A stretch of DNA of 64,000 nt from Metellina segmentata. Taxonomy: Eukaryota > Arthropoda > Arachnida > Araneae > Tetragnathidae. Position numbers and translations under genes: made by a program. Positions 21,185 through 32,030 of the stretch are shown here, one piece after another (position 1 is the stretch's first letter; the number at the start of each line of letters is the position of its first letter). The stretch lies in NCBI GenBank assembly GCA_947359465.1, contig OX375873.1, positions 92,215,978-92,279,977 on the forward strand, read 5' to 3'. The notes under the pieces are model-generated. The model was not told the DNA's origin, ran no database searches, and saw only the letters and a list, made by a program, of their open reading frames with translations.

Positions 21185-22408
21185 TGTTCGTCGTATTTGG
21201 AATCGACTCTAAGCATATTTTGTACAATTTTTAATGCTGATTCTGAATGTGATCAGTTTTTGCAAAACTCACTTTACGAGAAATGGTGACCCCTTAAAAT
21301 TTGACAAGTTGGCGACCTTCGTCAAAAAATGATAGTGGCACGCTTTCTTGAAATCCGAACATTTTGGATGAAAGTTATATCGTAGAGGAAAAAACGTTCT
21401 TACTCCTCACGGCTTTATTTATTTAAAACATTTCCGAAAACTGTTGTTATAGTTGAACACCGATTATGTGCCATTTATTATTGCAGAAAATTCAAAAGTG
21501 TGAGAGAAATATTTAAAAAATTTATTTAAAATAATTGTCATACTCAAAATTCCAAAACTTTTCACTTAGGAGAAATAAAAAGTGCAGACGATAATCATAT
21601 AAGATAATTTAAGCTCAAAAATGAAAAACGGTTTAGAATGTTTACAAATCGCACCCCGGCCAGAAAAGTGACACAAGTCAAAAAATAAAAATTTTGATGT
21701 TATGTCTGAAAAATATGTATGGGAGGTGCCCCAACGTGTTATATTACCATTCTATAGAATATAATAGAAGTTACCACCATAAATACTCACCTAAAATTTA
21801 AAAAGAAGCTTATACTATTTCAATATAAGTTTTATAATATACTTTAAGTTGATGTTTCTCAAATTCTGCAATTTTGAGTTGTGTCACTTTTCTTGCCGGG
21901 GTGCGATATGGTGATAGATTGATGTCTTTTTTGGGTGTCAATTCGTATAATATATAGCTTTTGAACAAAAATTTTCTTGTAAGTAACAAAAAATCTATTC
22001 GTATTTTTTTCAAAATCTAGCTATATGTTTGATTTTTAACTAACAATCAATTGCTTCTTTTAGCCAACTTTTATTATCTTTCTTGATATCTATCGTCTGC
22101 CACTATTAAAATTAAAAATTTTACTTATCTCAAATATAAAGGGAATGAGTATGCAACATTCTTTAGTTGTAGATTTTTAGAAGTGTTCCATTTTTTAGTC
22201 TAGAGAACTCTCACTCGAGCTATAAGTGGCAGGTGGATTTTAACGGGAAGAAAACACTTAAAAAAGAAACGTTTCGCCAATTCGTCAACTTTAAGGGGGT
22301 TATAATTGCTTTAAAAGTGAGTTTTGCAAAGAACTGATCACATATTCTGAATCAGAATTAAAACTTTACAAAATACGCATTATGTTAATTCCAAATGCGA
22401 CGAACGTA
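21185..22408. mobile_element. Large foldback element with a second inner inverted repeat
   Basis: The outer arms share gttcgtcg, tttggaat, gcatattttgtacaattttt, gatcagttttt and tttgcaaaactcactttt in inverted order (about 21185-21330 against 22260-22408). An inner pair is aaatcgcaccccggccagaa (about 21645) and its complement ending cggggtgcgatat (about 21897). Gene B sequence runs across this site (about 48480-48560) without it. Confidence 0.6.
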
Positions 22409-22409
22409 C

Positions 22410-23950
22410 ACCCATTATAATTTATTGGTTGTGCAAATAACATATAAGAAATTTGTCCAAGTATTGTATGCTGAAAGAGAAATGTTAAAATCACATTTGC
22501 TATTCGAAGTTCCTGTCTATATAGTTTGTCACTAATTTACATTAATTAAAATTCAGTAAGGGTAACTGTAGTAAATTGTTAAGAATTTTGGTCGAATTTC
22601 TTTGAATATTTTTTTACATGATATCTATAACGGAGTGGGAATATTATGCCGTAAATAAATCATTTGGAAGAACATAATTAAAAGAGTAAAGAATTCAGAT
22701 CATAATTATTATGGATGCCATTAATTTTGGTCGAATTTCCTTCAAAAGTTTACAAAAAAATCTCTTTATATAAATCAGAGTTGGCTTCTATCTGTCTTCA
22801 AATCTACACCATTTAACCAAACCACACCAAATTTGTCATACTTATACTTTAGAACCTTGCGGTTAATATAGATTACATATTAACTCCCGTTCTTTTCCAC
22901 CTAGGTGTGCAAGATGGATAAAAACAATTCGAACTAACATTGAGCATAAAACGACTGTGGCACGCAGCTCAGTTTGTTTTAGAAATATTGATCGAAAAAC
23001 ATTTTTCAAAAACAAATTAAATCATGTTATTTATGTATTGAACTGATATTCTATGAATTCTCATGCTATAAATAATTTATGAATAGTTGATTAGTGAAAA
23101 AAGAGCATTTAAAATATTTAATTTTACATAACTTACATTTTGTAATGTAATACGAAAAGAATAAACAAAAAACTCATTGATCATAATTGCGTAATTTTGT
23201 TATTCGGTATCTGGCACCTCCAAAATGAATGTTTAATTTTTAATTTCATCCAACGCTCAAAATAAAACAAGACCTCGCAAAAGTCTTCTTGTAGACTGAA
23301 ATCCTGCAACTCCCGATTTTACCATTCTTACCATATGTCGTACCGTCAATGATAACAATGCATTTCATTTTATACAGCCATTGAGTCCCATTTCTTCACC
23401 CCAACTTACCCATTTTTAAACCCATGTACAAACAAATACTCCATTCTGATTAACTTCGATTTTGTGTTTGTGTATTTGAGTTGACAGTGAAATGTTACGG
23501 TCATACTTGAGCATTTCCGAGTAATAAAAATGCCATTTAAAAAAAAAAGAAATCATTGGTTGTCTTTATCAATATCGTTCAAGTCTTTTATCGAATTGTT
23601 CTATTCAGAGTACATATTCAGAAAGTCGAAATTCGACACTTATGCACGTCTTCTTTATTTCAGAATTCTGCATTTTTTTCAAGGATTAGAATTTTGTTTT
23701 TTGTTTGTATTTATGTGTTTCATTATTTCACCTGTGCAGATACGTTATTTAGGAATAAAATTTTAATGAATTATTTATAAACTGCAAAATATCACTAGAC
23801 ATGGGTAATTTCCTGGGTGTGTATATGTATATTTCGACCAACTTTCTTTAAGTTTTTGATTGAATATATAATGGTTTCTATAATTCCGTTTCATAAAATA
23901 AACAAAACATACCAAACAAAGCATTTTTAAGTATGATGTGTAATTATATA
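22410..23950. other. Intron sequence of gene A, AT-rich
   Basis: 22410-22700 is alignable with 48555-48850 in gene B (ttgctattcga block). The rest shows no exon or repeat I can name. Short overlapping open frames at 23530-23780 have no recognisable family. Confidence 0.4.
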
Positions 23951-23952
23951 TA

Positions 23953-24609
23953 CTAGGGGGCCTGCCCCCTGCTCGCTAACGCTCGCCAACCCACGGAGGA
24001 TTGCTTCGCAATCCTCATTGGTTCGCTGCGCGAACCTATGCTCGCTTCGCTCGCCTCAATGAAGACATGTGTCCTAGTAGAAGGAATTGTTTACAAAATA
24101 TGTTACCAAAAAAATGTTTTTCAAATCTAAATTTGCTGTATTACAGAAAAAATATATACAGTATCTCTAAAATCAGAATTCAAATGAAAACTTTGTGCAA
24201 ATTTTGACTCGAAATGTGAGCGTTGCTTTGGAAATTGAATACCCAGCATGTTGTTTGTGTGTACATTTTCCCAGCACTCAAACGACCCACACTTTTTCAT
24301 TGAGTTTGTTGCCGAAAGTTGTAGTGCAAGTATCTTGTTGAACTATAATTGTTGGCCCTGAAAAGGACCGTTTTTTAAATGGCCCTGAAAAGATCCTCCG
24401 CTTTCTTTGATTTCTATTATAAACTAACTGCAACAGCTCATTAAAATTTCCTTTTTTTTTTTTTTCAATAAAATTTCATCCGATAACGCTATAAATTCAA
24501 TCGATGCGCGAGACTTCGCGATAAACAAACAATCGTACAGTGTTGCCAAAACGCGATTACAAATAACGTCTTTTTTGCGTGCCACGTAAGAGAATTATAT
24601 ATATATAGA
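23953..24609 (-). mobile_element. Non-autonomous Helitron with complete ends
   Basis: On the minus strand it begins TCTATATATATATAATTC (5' TC) after an A and ends in CTAG before a T, the Helitron rule of insertion between A and T. The 3' end has a hairpin (GGGGGC-AG-GCCCCC) overlapping CTAG. 657 bp, no Rep/helicase. It carries small perfect hairpins (ggattgcttcgcaatcc, ggttcgctgcgcgaacc) and two histone-like stem-loops. Confidence 0.8.
24354..24396 (-). other. Two histone-type 3' stem-loop sequences inside the Helitron
   Basis: On the minus strand 24369-24354 reads GGTCCTTTTCAGGGCC: a 6-bp stem (one G-U) and a UUUC loop, matching the replication-dependent histone mRNA 3' element. A degenerate second copy is at 24396-24381 (GGATCTTTTCAGGGCC). 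No histone coding sequence is adjacent. Confidence 0.5.
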
Positions 24610-24619
24610 TGAAAATGAC

Positions 24620-25880
24620 GGGTTAAAAAATCATTTTAAAATGAGACGGGTTACGCTATATTAAATCGGGCAGACAACCGTTGATACGTTGTAGTTCAAA
24701 TATCTTTCAAAATTTTGACATACATTTGCATTACCAAGAAGATTAAAATTAATTACATTTACATTTGTTTTTCATATTTCATTTGGTGTTATTGAAAGCT
24801 GTTCTCCATAGTCTAGTTCCACATCTATCATTCTAAATAAGTACGTGATTAGAAACCGAATATTTGAATTTAAAAAAGTATCAGAAGATTTCGTTTTAAA
24901 ATTGAATGTCTGTTAAAATAAAAGGAATTTTAAATAAGACTTTACAGGTTTTAGAATAATATCACAGTTAGGAATTTTGAAAAATTGAAGTTTTTTGTCT
25001 TTAGTGACAGAAGATCGAGGTTGATTGCTATTTAAGTCGAAGCTGTTCTTACGCAACTTAGATACCTTCATGTGAAACATTCGCTGAAATCAGTGATTTT
25101 CTGTTTCAGTAATACTGTAAAATGGACCTTCTCTTTTTTTTTTTTTTTGAAAAATTCTAATTGATTGAGTGTGTTTTGTCTACATCGATGGCATTTATTT
25201 TTAAAACAAGGTCCGTTATTCTACGTGCTGTTGAATAGAAATTTTATGAAAAAGTGTATTTGGTTCAAAATAAATTAATCACGAATACCGTAACAATTTA
25301 AATTTCCATTCTTTTATATTGATGATAGAATTCGAAACCATCGCATACCAGGTGTAGGAATACTAGCTTTATTCTTGACGTAGAATACGTTTACCTTTCG
25401 AAACCGGGCTACCACGATTAACCTTTAACCTAGGGTCGCTACAACATTTGTACCGTTATTACGCCAAGAAAGAATTTAAACAACGTGTCATTACATTAGT
25501 TGTACCTTGAAAGTTACAAGAATAGCGACAAGAAAGAATTTGGACAACTGCCGTTACAGCAGTTATACCTTGAAAGTTATAAGAATCGCGCTTGTTATAC
25601 ATATAGGCATAGTCCAAAGGTTAATATGTGTATGCCACAAAAAAGCGTTGTTACAAAAATTTAATAACTTAAAAAGTATAAATAATAAATAAATGAACGA
25701 TATAGCATTCAAAAGAGCATTGAACAAAGAATGTTATAAATGCTCATTGATCTTGCGCTGATGTCATCGTCTGATGCAATGCAGTGCAATCACGAAAATG
25801 TGCATTTCCGTTCACATAAATTTAGTCTAGCTCCGGCCTTCTTTCTGTGAGCACGACGTTTGATGTGTCATCTGTTTCCT
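24620..25880. other. Intron sequence of gene A, no feature seen
   Basis: A short imperfect direct repeat (agaaagaattt-gacaac / accttgaaagttac) lies at about 25468-25580. No exon or element ends recognised. Confidence 0.4.
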
Positions 25881-25889
25881 CACTTGCGC

Positions 25890-26215
25890 TTTATAAATAA
25901 CCAGCACGTCATATTGGATGTCATTGTCAAATGCGGCCAAGTTCGAATGCGAAGAGATCCAATCGGCGTAACGTCACAATCTCTTGCAAAAATATCAATA
26001 TTTTATTGAAAAATTATTTACTAAAAGAAAATCTAGCGTATAAGGTATCTATTCAGTGTAAAATTTTCTGCAGATTTCAAATCCTTTGAAATTTTCGGCA
26101 CAAAAATTTGCAAAATTTCGGACTACCTGTGTGCCAAATTTCACTATTGTAAGTGCCATAGATTAGTCAGGACACTGCGTATTGGAGAGCAAACATTTCC
26201 TTTTATGATAGTACA
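25890..26215 (-). mobile_element. Helitron family H2, partial copy
   Basis: Reverse complement of the family seen at 11697: block ggcacacaggtagtccg (complement near 26120-26140), ggatttgaaatctgca, and a right side corresponding to the 5' end (actatcataaaaggaaatg). Confidence 0.5.
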
Positions 26216-26711
26216 CATAATCGAAGTGAAACTTTAAATATTTAATACTTGTTTAGACCTTCAAGGTAAACAAATATTTGTTACGAATGTGCCACCACAC
26301 AAAGTACCTCCAACACTCAGTTCGACTCAAATTGCATATCTGATGACATAAACGTTTGATTACCGAATGACTTTCAACCCATAGATGTCGATAATCACCC
26401 ATAACCTTCTACATCAACAGCAGGGCACCAATGGACAATATGCATGATTTTCAAATTCATTTTAAAATGAAAGAACACGAAAAACTACGTATAAAAATGC
26501 CACTTAAACTGCAATCTGACGACATTAATTATATTTAAAACGCTTTTCAATTTGCTCTGACGTCACTTTTAACGAAAACTGCAGTCGCTGAAGATTCTTG
26601 CCTGTGACGTCATCGTACATGATTTTTCCATCGAGCGTTCCTTGAACTGTGTTATCTCTATGGGTATCTTTTTAGTAGTCTTATATTTACAGATTTTTTA
26701 TTAATTCAGCA

Positions 26712-26931
26712 ATGGAAGGTTCGAAAATAGTTAAAAAGAAGAATTACAAATATTGTATTGTTCCGTTTGTGTCATAATTCAACGATTAAAACACCAAAAA
26801 AGTATTTTTTGTTGTACCAAAATATGAACAAGTTCGTAGAAGATGGTGCGGCGTTATGAAAAGAGATTAAAAGAAAAAACAAAAAGCTGTGTTTTACTTC
26901 TTGCTTGTATTGCTGTGAAGATCATTTTTCG
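26712..26931 (+). pseudogene. THAP zinc-finger exon, decayed
   Basis: From ATG 26712 three frames in turn encode the parts of a THAP (C2CH) DNA-binding domain: NYKYCIVPFV, then CHNSTIKTPKKYF, then VPKYEQVRRRWCGVMKRD, then CLYCCEDHFS. A donor-like gtaagt follows at 26932. The spacing and the YC-VP, P-K-F, RR-WC and CCEDHF landmarks fit the domain well. Frame changes and a stop make it non-coding today. It may be the first exon of a P-element-type transposase or of a lost THAP gene. No partner domain was recognised downstream. Confidence 0.6.
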
Positions 26932-26939
26932 GTAAGTTT

Positions 26940-28570
26940 AAAATACCAAAAATTATTTATATTTTTAATTGTTTTTAAATAAGAATTGTGTGATTTAATC
27001 TTGTGGATGACTAATAGTGTTTTAGCTCAAGCGAAAAATTTCTTTCTGTATCAAGTCACTCATAATGCAGAATTTCTTGTTTCATGAAAAATAATTTAAT
27101 AAATAAATATAGGAATACTATATATTTATAAATCAAAACTGGTTAAAAAATATACAGAGAGCTAACATCAATAAACATTGAATTATTATACTCATGATAA
27201 TTAATTTGAAGTTGGTAAAACTGTGTCATATTTATTCTTTAAACTGAATGATAAGTATTATAGAATAAGTGTCATTAGAATTAAGATTTATAATTAAAAA
27301 ATATTTCTTCTAAATTTGAAATTTAAAACTTTAATATTTTTTTACATAACATAATGTATATAAATATAATTATTTTAAAAGTGAAAAGTTAGAATAAACG
27401 TAAAATTAATTTAATAAAAAAAAAGCATTGTTCAAATAGTTCTATTAAAAATAAGAAATGAAAGTTAAAAACTAGCGTTAACAAATTTTGATAAATAGTG
27501 CTACAGGTGAAAATTTGTAATTTATATATTACTTTATTTTATAGACATGAAAAACTACTGGGAGCATGGTCTCTCTTGCAGTACGAAGCAACATAGCTTT
27601 CACCTCATTTGTTTTACATTAAAACTAATAGTTTTAAACAATTACGAAATTTGTTTCAAATTTACATAATTTTATAAAATTGCAAGGCTTCAAATTCTTG
27701 CAATTTTAATCAAATTATCACTTCATGGTTTAAAATGTTGAACTACCAAATGTTGTGTTCAATATTTTATGCAGTTGCAATTCTCGCAACGAGTTTCTCT
27801 ACAAATGTTAATTTTGGATCATCCTTTAGTGCATTACGTTTAACCGCTTAAATATATTTAAAAAATTATTGTTCATTAACTAACAAAAATAATGTTGCTA
27901 AAAGATTAACGTAGAAAATTAATTTTAAGTTAGCTTTCAAAATTCACTATTTTAATACCCCAACAATTTTAATCTACTTTGAAATTATTTTCTTAATATA
28001 AAGCTTTTATTTGATATACTATACTAATTATCTATATAAAAAAATCTATTTCAGAATGAATTGTGTTACTTATTAAGGAAAAGAAAACAACTATTAATAT
28101 TCTATTTTCTTAAGTACAACTTTTTGATAATAGCACTACTATTTAAAAGCAATATAAAAATACATGTTTTTTATAAATAAATATGGTGTACAAAATATTA
28201 TCATACTCTTAGCTTTTACGCCTTTCATTTCTATTCCCATAAAATTTGGATGGTTTCCCAGAAAAGAAAACATGTTAATACCATCCAATTTAGGTAGATT
28301 ATCCGACTGGCCTTTTACAAAGCCTTGTTCTACAGTCTCATTGTTAAAGAAGAAATCTGTATTATAATAATAATAATGTAAAGACTATAATTCAACACAA
28401 TTATTTAAAAAATGAAATTAGCGTAAAATCAATGAAAGCAACCTGAAATAACATGCAGCCGGCGAATGTAGCGAGAGATTTCCTGTACTATGACGTCACA
28501 CCAAGCTCCACCCCGTTTTCAGTCACATGACTTATACGCGTTTTTTAATCGCTTATTACGCTTAAATTAT
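26940..28570. other. Very AT-rich intron sequence of gene A
   Basis: No clear exon. The minus strand near 28250-28370 could encode a short peptide (LPKLDGINMF), perhaps a remnant of the element that carried the THAP exon. Not enough to call. Confidence 0.35.
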
Positions 28571-28572
28571 TT

Positions 28573-28835
28573 CATTAACGTCGCACTGAAGCAACAGAAC
28601 GGGCTATTGGTTACGGTTCAAAGGGTCAGATCCAAGCACGCCTCGTAATTTTGAACCATGGCCATCTGAAGACAACACCTGAGCTGGCACCCCACTCTTC
28701 AAATGCTAACGTGAGGATGTTTGAGGCTAGTACAGATTCTAACGTCCCCCGCATACACGACGATCTTTGGTTGGACTGAGTTTGGGCAATCCTCCGGTTC
28801 ATAATCAGTTACTCTCCCATCTTTGTCTCAGCGTA
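28573..28835 (-). repeat. SINE-1
   Basis: Tail attaacgtcgcactgaagc, block gatctttggttggactgagt, head near aatcctccggttcataatc. It lies just downstream of the gene A 5' exon, in the same relative place as the SINE that seeded the tandem array near gene B. Confidence 0.72.
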
Positions 28836-28992
28836 CTTACGGTTTATTCGCAATCTCTAAAAGTAACGAATTTATTTGAGACGACAGACTATACCTCGCT
28901 TTATTCTAGTCTCAGTCACCATTATAGGAAACAAAAACAATAACACGCTTTTTTCACCCTTTATCTGTTAAATTGATTAAAAGTTTACTTAC

Positions 28993-29080
28993 CCACCTGT
29001 TGGACCGATGTGACTCGTCCGAATGTGCTAATAAGGGAAGTGAACTGACTTGTGGCAAACCAAGCTCTACCAAAAAGTTC
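28993..29080 (-). promoter_or_regulatory. Gene A non-coding 5' exon / probable transcription start
   Basis: An 88-nt block conserved with 54907-54994 upstream of gene B. It ends in a perfect donor (gtaagt, 28987-28992) and has no ATG, so it fits a 5'-UTR exon about 8 kb upstream of the signal-peptide exon. Its upstream edge looks like an acceptor (ttgtag) in both copies. It also contains TCAGTT (complement of 29043-29048), the arthropod initiator motif. I cannot tell whether transcription starts at TCAGTT or this is an internal UTR exon. No good TATA box lies at -30. Confidence 0.55.
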
Positions 29081-29611
29081 CTACAATAGTTAAGAAGGAA
29101 GCAGGATTCAAGTTTCAATATGTTGGATTATCCATTGGTTAAAACAGCGTGATGTCAGAAGCAGGATGCTGCAAAACGTGATCTGTTAAGGACTTTCTTG
29201 CCATGTTATCAACCGAGATCTAACAGTTCCGCAATTTATTTTGTTTCAATATTTGAATTGGAAATACTTTGAAATGCACGCTTTGGTGCTACAAATATTT
29301 TTTGTTGTTGTTGAAGATATCAGTTGGGAGGGTAAAATCCCGAAGAACACGCAGTCAGGACATTTAGAAACGTAATAATATAAATACGCATCTATATATT
29401 TCATCTTGTTTGCATCGCATTAGTAGGAGACTGCCATATGTTAAAGCACGAACGTTGATCGCAGTGGATGTTTCCCTTTGCCAACTCGTTATCAATGCTG
29501 TCGCTTTCGGCACCGATCAATAAACTTAGAACCAGAATCTGCTATAAGGATCTCAAATGTGGAAGGAATTTGTTTAACTTACTACCATCGATCCCTTAAT
29601 TTAACACAGGT

Positions 29612-29693
29612 GTTGACTCCTCGTCTGACCGTGGTTCAAAATTACGTGGTGTTGTCCACAAATTTTCCTTTCGGGGTTGATCACGGTCAGTCT
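29612..29693 (+). repeat. SINE-1 fragment (3' part)
   Basis: Contains gtctgaccgtggttcaaaat and the following tail portion, without a head. Confidence 0.55.
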
Positions 29694-30016
29694 CCTGCCG
29701 ACCAACCGGTATAGTGGTTAAGGTGTTAGCCTCTAGATCGGAAGGTTCCTGGTTCGAATCCGGGTCCGGGCATGGATGTTTGTAAACGTATGGTGTAGAG
29801 GCGGGTGGTGCACCTTAAATCTGTCGTGGTCGAAAGTCCTCACGTTGGGTTGGCGTGGAAGTTTGGAGAGTGGGGTGCCAGCTCAGGTGTTGCTTCGTCA
29901 TCTGACCGTGGTTCAAAATTACGAGGTGTTGTCCTCGGATCTTTCCCTTAAGGGACTGCTCCCGGACCTTCGTCAAGAGCCCGTTGTGTTGCTCTAGTAC
30001 GACGTTAACTAATAAT
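29694..30016 (+). repeat. SINE-1, full length, young subtype
   Basis: The tRNA-like head has an A box (tagtggttaag) and a B box (ggttcgaatcc), followed by the body ctgtcgtgg, ggagagtggggtgcc and the tail gctctagtacgacgttaact. It is the clearest copy in sense orientation and shows the tRNA origin of the family. Confidence 0.88.
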
Positions 30017-30091
30017 TACCATTACCACGGTCAGTCTCCAATAGCTTGTTCTATTGCTCCAATACCTACCCCTAATTTAACTTGGTAATTA

Positions 30092-30405
30092 TTAGTTAAC
30101 GTCGTACTAGAGCAACACAACGGGCTCTTGACGAAGGTCCGGGATCAATCCCTTAAGGGAAATAATCGAGGACAACACCTCGTAATTTTGAACCAGTGTC
30201 AGATGACAAAGCAACACCTGAGCCGGCACCCCACTCTCCAAACTCCTACACCAACCCAACGTGAGGACTTTCGGCCACGACAGATTTAAGGTGCACCAGC
30301 CGCCTATACACCATACGATTACAAACATCCATGCCAAGACCCGGATTCTAACCTGAACCTTCCGATCTAGAGGCTAACACCTTAACCACTATACCGGTTG
30401 GTCGG
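30092..30405 (-). repeat. SINE-1, full length, inverted to its neighbour
   Basis: Tail gttaacgtcgtactagagc at the left, head ending accactataccggttggtcgg at the right. With the copy at 29694-30016 it forms a tail-to-tail inverted pair. Confidence 0.88.
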
Positions 30406-30420
30406 CCCTAATGGTAATTT

Positions 30421-30750
30421 TAGTTAACGTCGTACTAGAGCAACACAACGGGCTATTGACGACGGTCCGGGATCAGTCCCTCGAGGGAAAGATCCGAGGA
30501 CAACACTTCGTAATTTTGAACCACGGTCAGATGACGAAGCAACACCTGAGCTGGCACCCCACTCTCCAAACTTCCACGCCAACCCAACGTGAGGACTTTC
30601 GGCCACGACAGATTTAAGGTGCACCAGCCGCCTCTACACCATACGCTTACAAACATCCATGCCCGCACCCGGATTCGAACCAGGAACCTTCCGATCTAGA
30701 GGCTAACACCTTAACCACTATACCGGTTGGTCGGCTGGTCGGCCCTAATT
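30421..30750 (-). repeat. SINE-1, full length
   Basis: Third copy of the cluster, same subtype and orientation as 30092-30405. The head end carries a duplicated ggtcggctggtcgg. Confidence 0.88.
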
Positions 30751-30778
30751 TAAATAATAGACTCATTCACAATCACGA

Positions 30779-31990
30779 GGGCCGGGATAGCCCAGTTGGT
30801 AAACTCACGGATTTGCAACTGAAGGGTTTCGAATTCGAAAACTCGATCGAATCTAAGACCGTCGTGTAAGTGACTGATGCATCTTAAATAGCTGTGGGCT
30901 CAAATGTTCTCACGTTGGTGTTGCATGGAGTTTGAGATGGTAGCTCTGGTGTTGTGCTCGTCATCTAACAGTGGTTCAAATCTACGTTGTGTTGTCCTTG
31001 GATCTTTCCATTCGAGATTGATTTCGCTTTGTCGCCAATAGTCCACTGTGTCACTCCATTGCAGCATATATTCAGCTATCTCAAAACATTGTGACGCAAC
31101 TGCTTTCTGACAGGAGTCGTTCTATTCTGTGGTGAACATATTCACCACTTCAGAAAGTAACTTACAACAAAATAGTTTATAGCAATGCAACCCGTCTCCC
31201 TCGTGAAGTACTTATTAACAAAGTTGCACCGTCTGTCGCGAGTCTTGCTGAACAACTAATAGCAGAATAAAGCAAAATTTAAGACATCCATAAATATCCT
31301 GCATTACGTTAAAGATCTTAGAATTTTCGTCGGTTGTCTGAAATCGGTCAAAAGATTACTTTCTACAATTATTTTTATAACACTAAAGCAATAGAAAAAG
31401 CCAAGGTTACTCTTTCAAAGTCAGTTAATGACTTCCCCTCCTTCGGTACCATTCTGATGCGCAATTTGAATGAGGCAAATTCATGTTCAAGCTAAAAGTT
31501 TGGTTTGAAAAATGAATTCACGAAACAAGCTACAAACGGATTGATTAGATTTAGAGAATTTGACAAGGACTTATCTTTCTTTTGCTAAATAAAAATACAG
31601 TAGAACCTTGATATTAGGAAGTAATATGGACCTAAGTCACTTCAGATAAGGAGATACTGCTAATACGGACGAAGAAGAAACATAAAACCTCCCATGGCGA
31701 AACACGAAATAAATATTTTTTCACATGTTACTGCTACTGAAAGATTCATAAAGCTAGGATTAAAGCTGTATCGTCGGCTTAGAGAAGTAACCCGTTAACT
31801 ACATATTTTCAGACACTTAAAACGTATTTTCATGATGGAAAATACATTGTCAGATTCTAATGTTTAGGATATGTAACACAAATACTTGCTATTTAAAAAA
31901 AATAAACTAACAGTTTGTTTTTAAAACAGTAGTAAAGTGAAAAAGCATTTTTGTCAGTTAACGAGTTTCTGCTCTAATCCGTCGATATAC
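30779..31990 (-). repeat. Inverted copy of a gene-intron segment (SINE-1 plus pogo-like remnant)
   Basis: The order SINE (30779-31066), unique block (31080-31470), pogo-like remnant (31598-31990) mirrors, in reverse complement, 43010-44280 in the first coding intron of gene B (pogo-like, unique block, SINE). The unique block is not a known repeat, so this looks like an inverted segmental copy upstream of gene A rather than independent insertions. Confidence 0.55.
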
Positions 31991-32030
31991 TCTGATTTGT
32001 GGCACAGTTTGTATTTCTTGTGATAATCTA

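Larger units (their letters stand above)
1631..29080 (-). other. Gene A locus: clip-domain serine protease homolog, 3' end outside window
   Basis: Span of the left copy of a tandem pair of secreted clip-domain serine protease homologs. I see a non-coding 5' exon (28993-29080) and four coding exons (20637-20990, 8751-8927, 5470-5576, 1631-1899) with GT/AG borders and compatible phases. They give 302 residues plus one base. The exon carrying the Ser195 region must lie left of position 1. All visible exons are open, so the gene looks intact. Introns are about 8.0, 11.7, 3.2 and 3.6 kb, much enlarged over gene B by transposons. The paralog (gene B) has the same exon borders and nearly the same exon lengths. 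Confidence 0.85.

Noticed and set aside
28250..28370. Possible minus-strand coding piece near LPKLDGINMF
   Set aside because: A single short block without recognised family or neighbours.
29694..29775. Possible functional tRNA gene (A and B boxes present)
   Set aside because: It heads a full SINE body repeated many times, and the arms do not fold into a proper cloverleaf.
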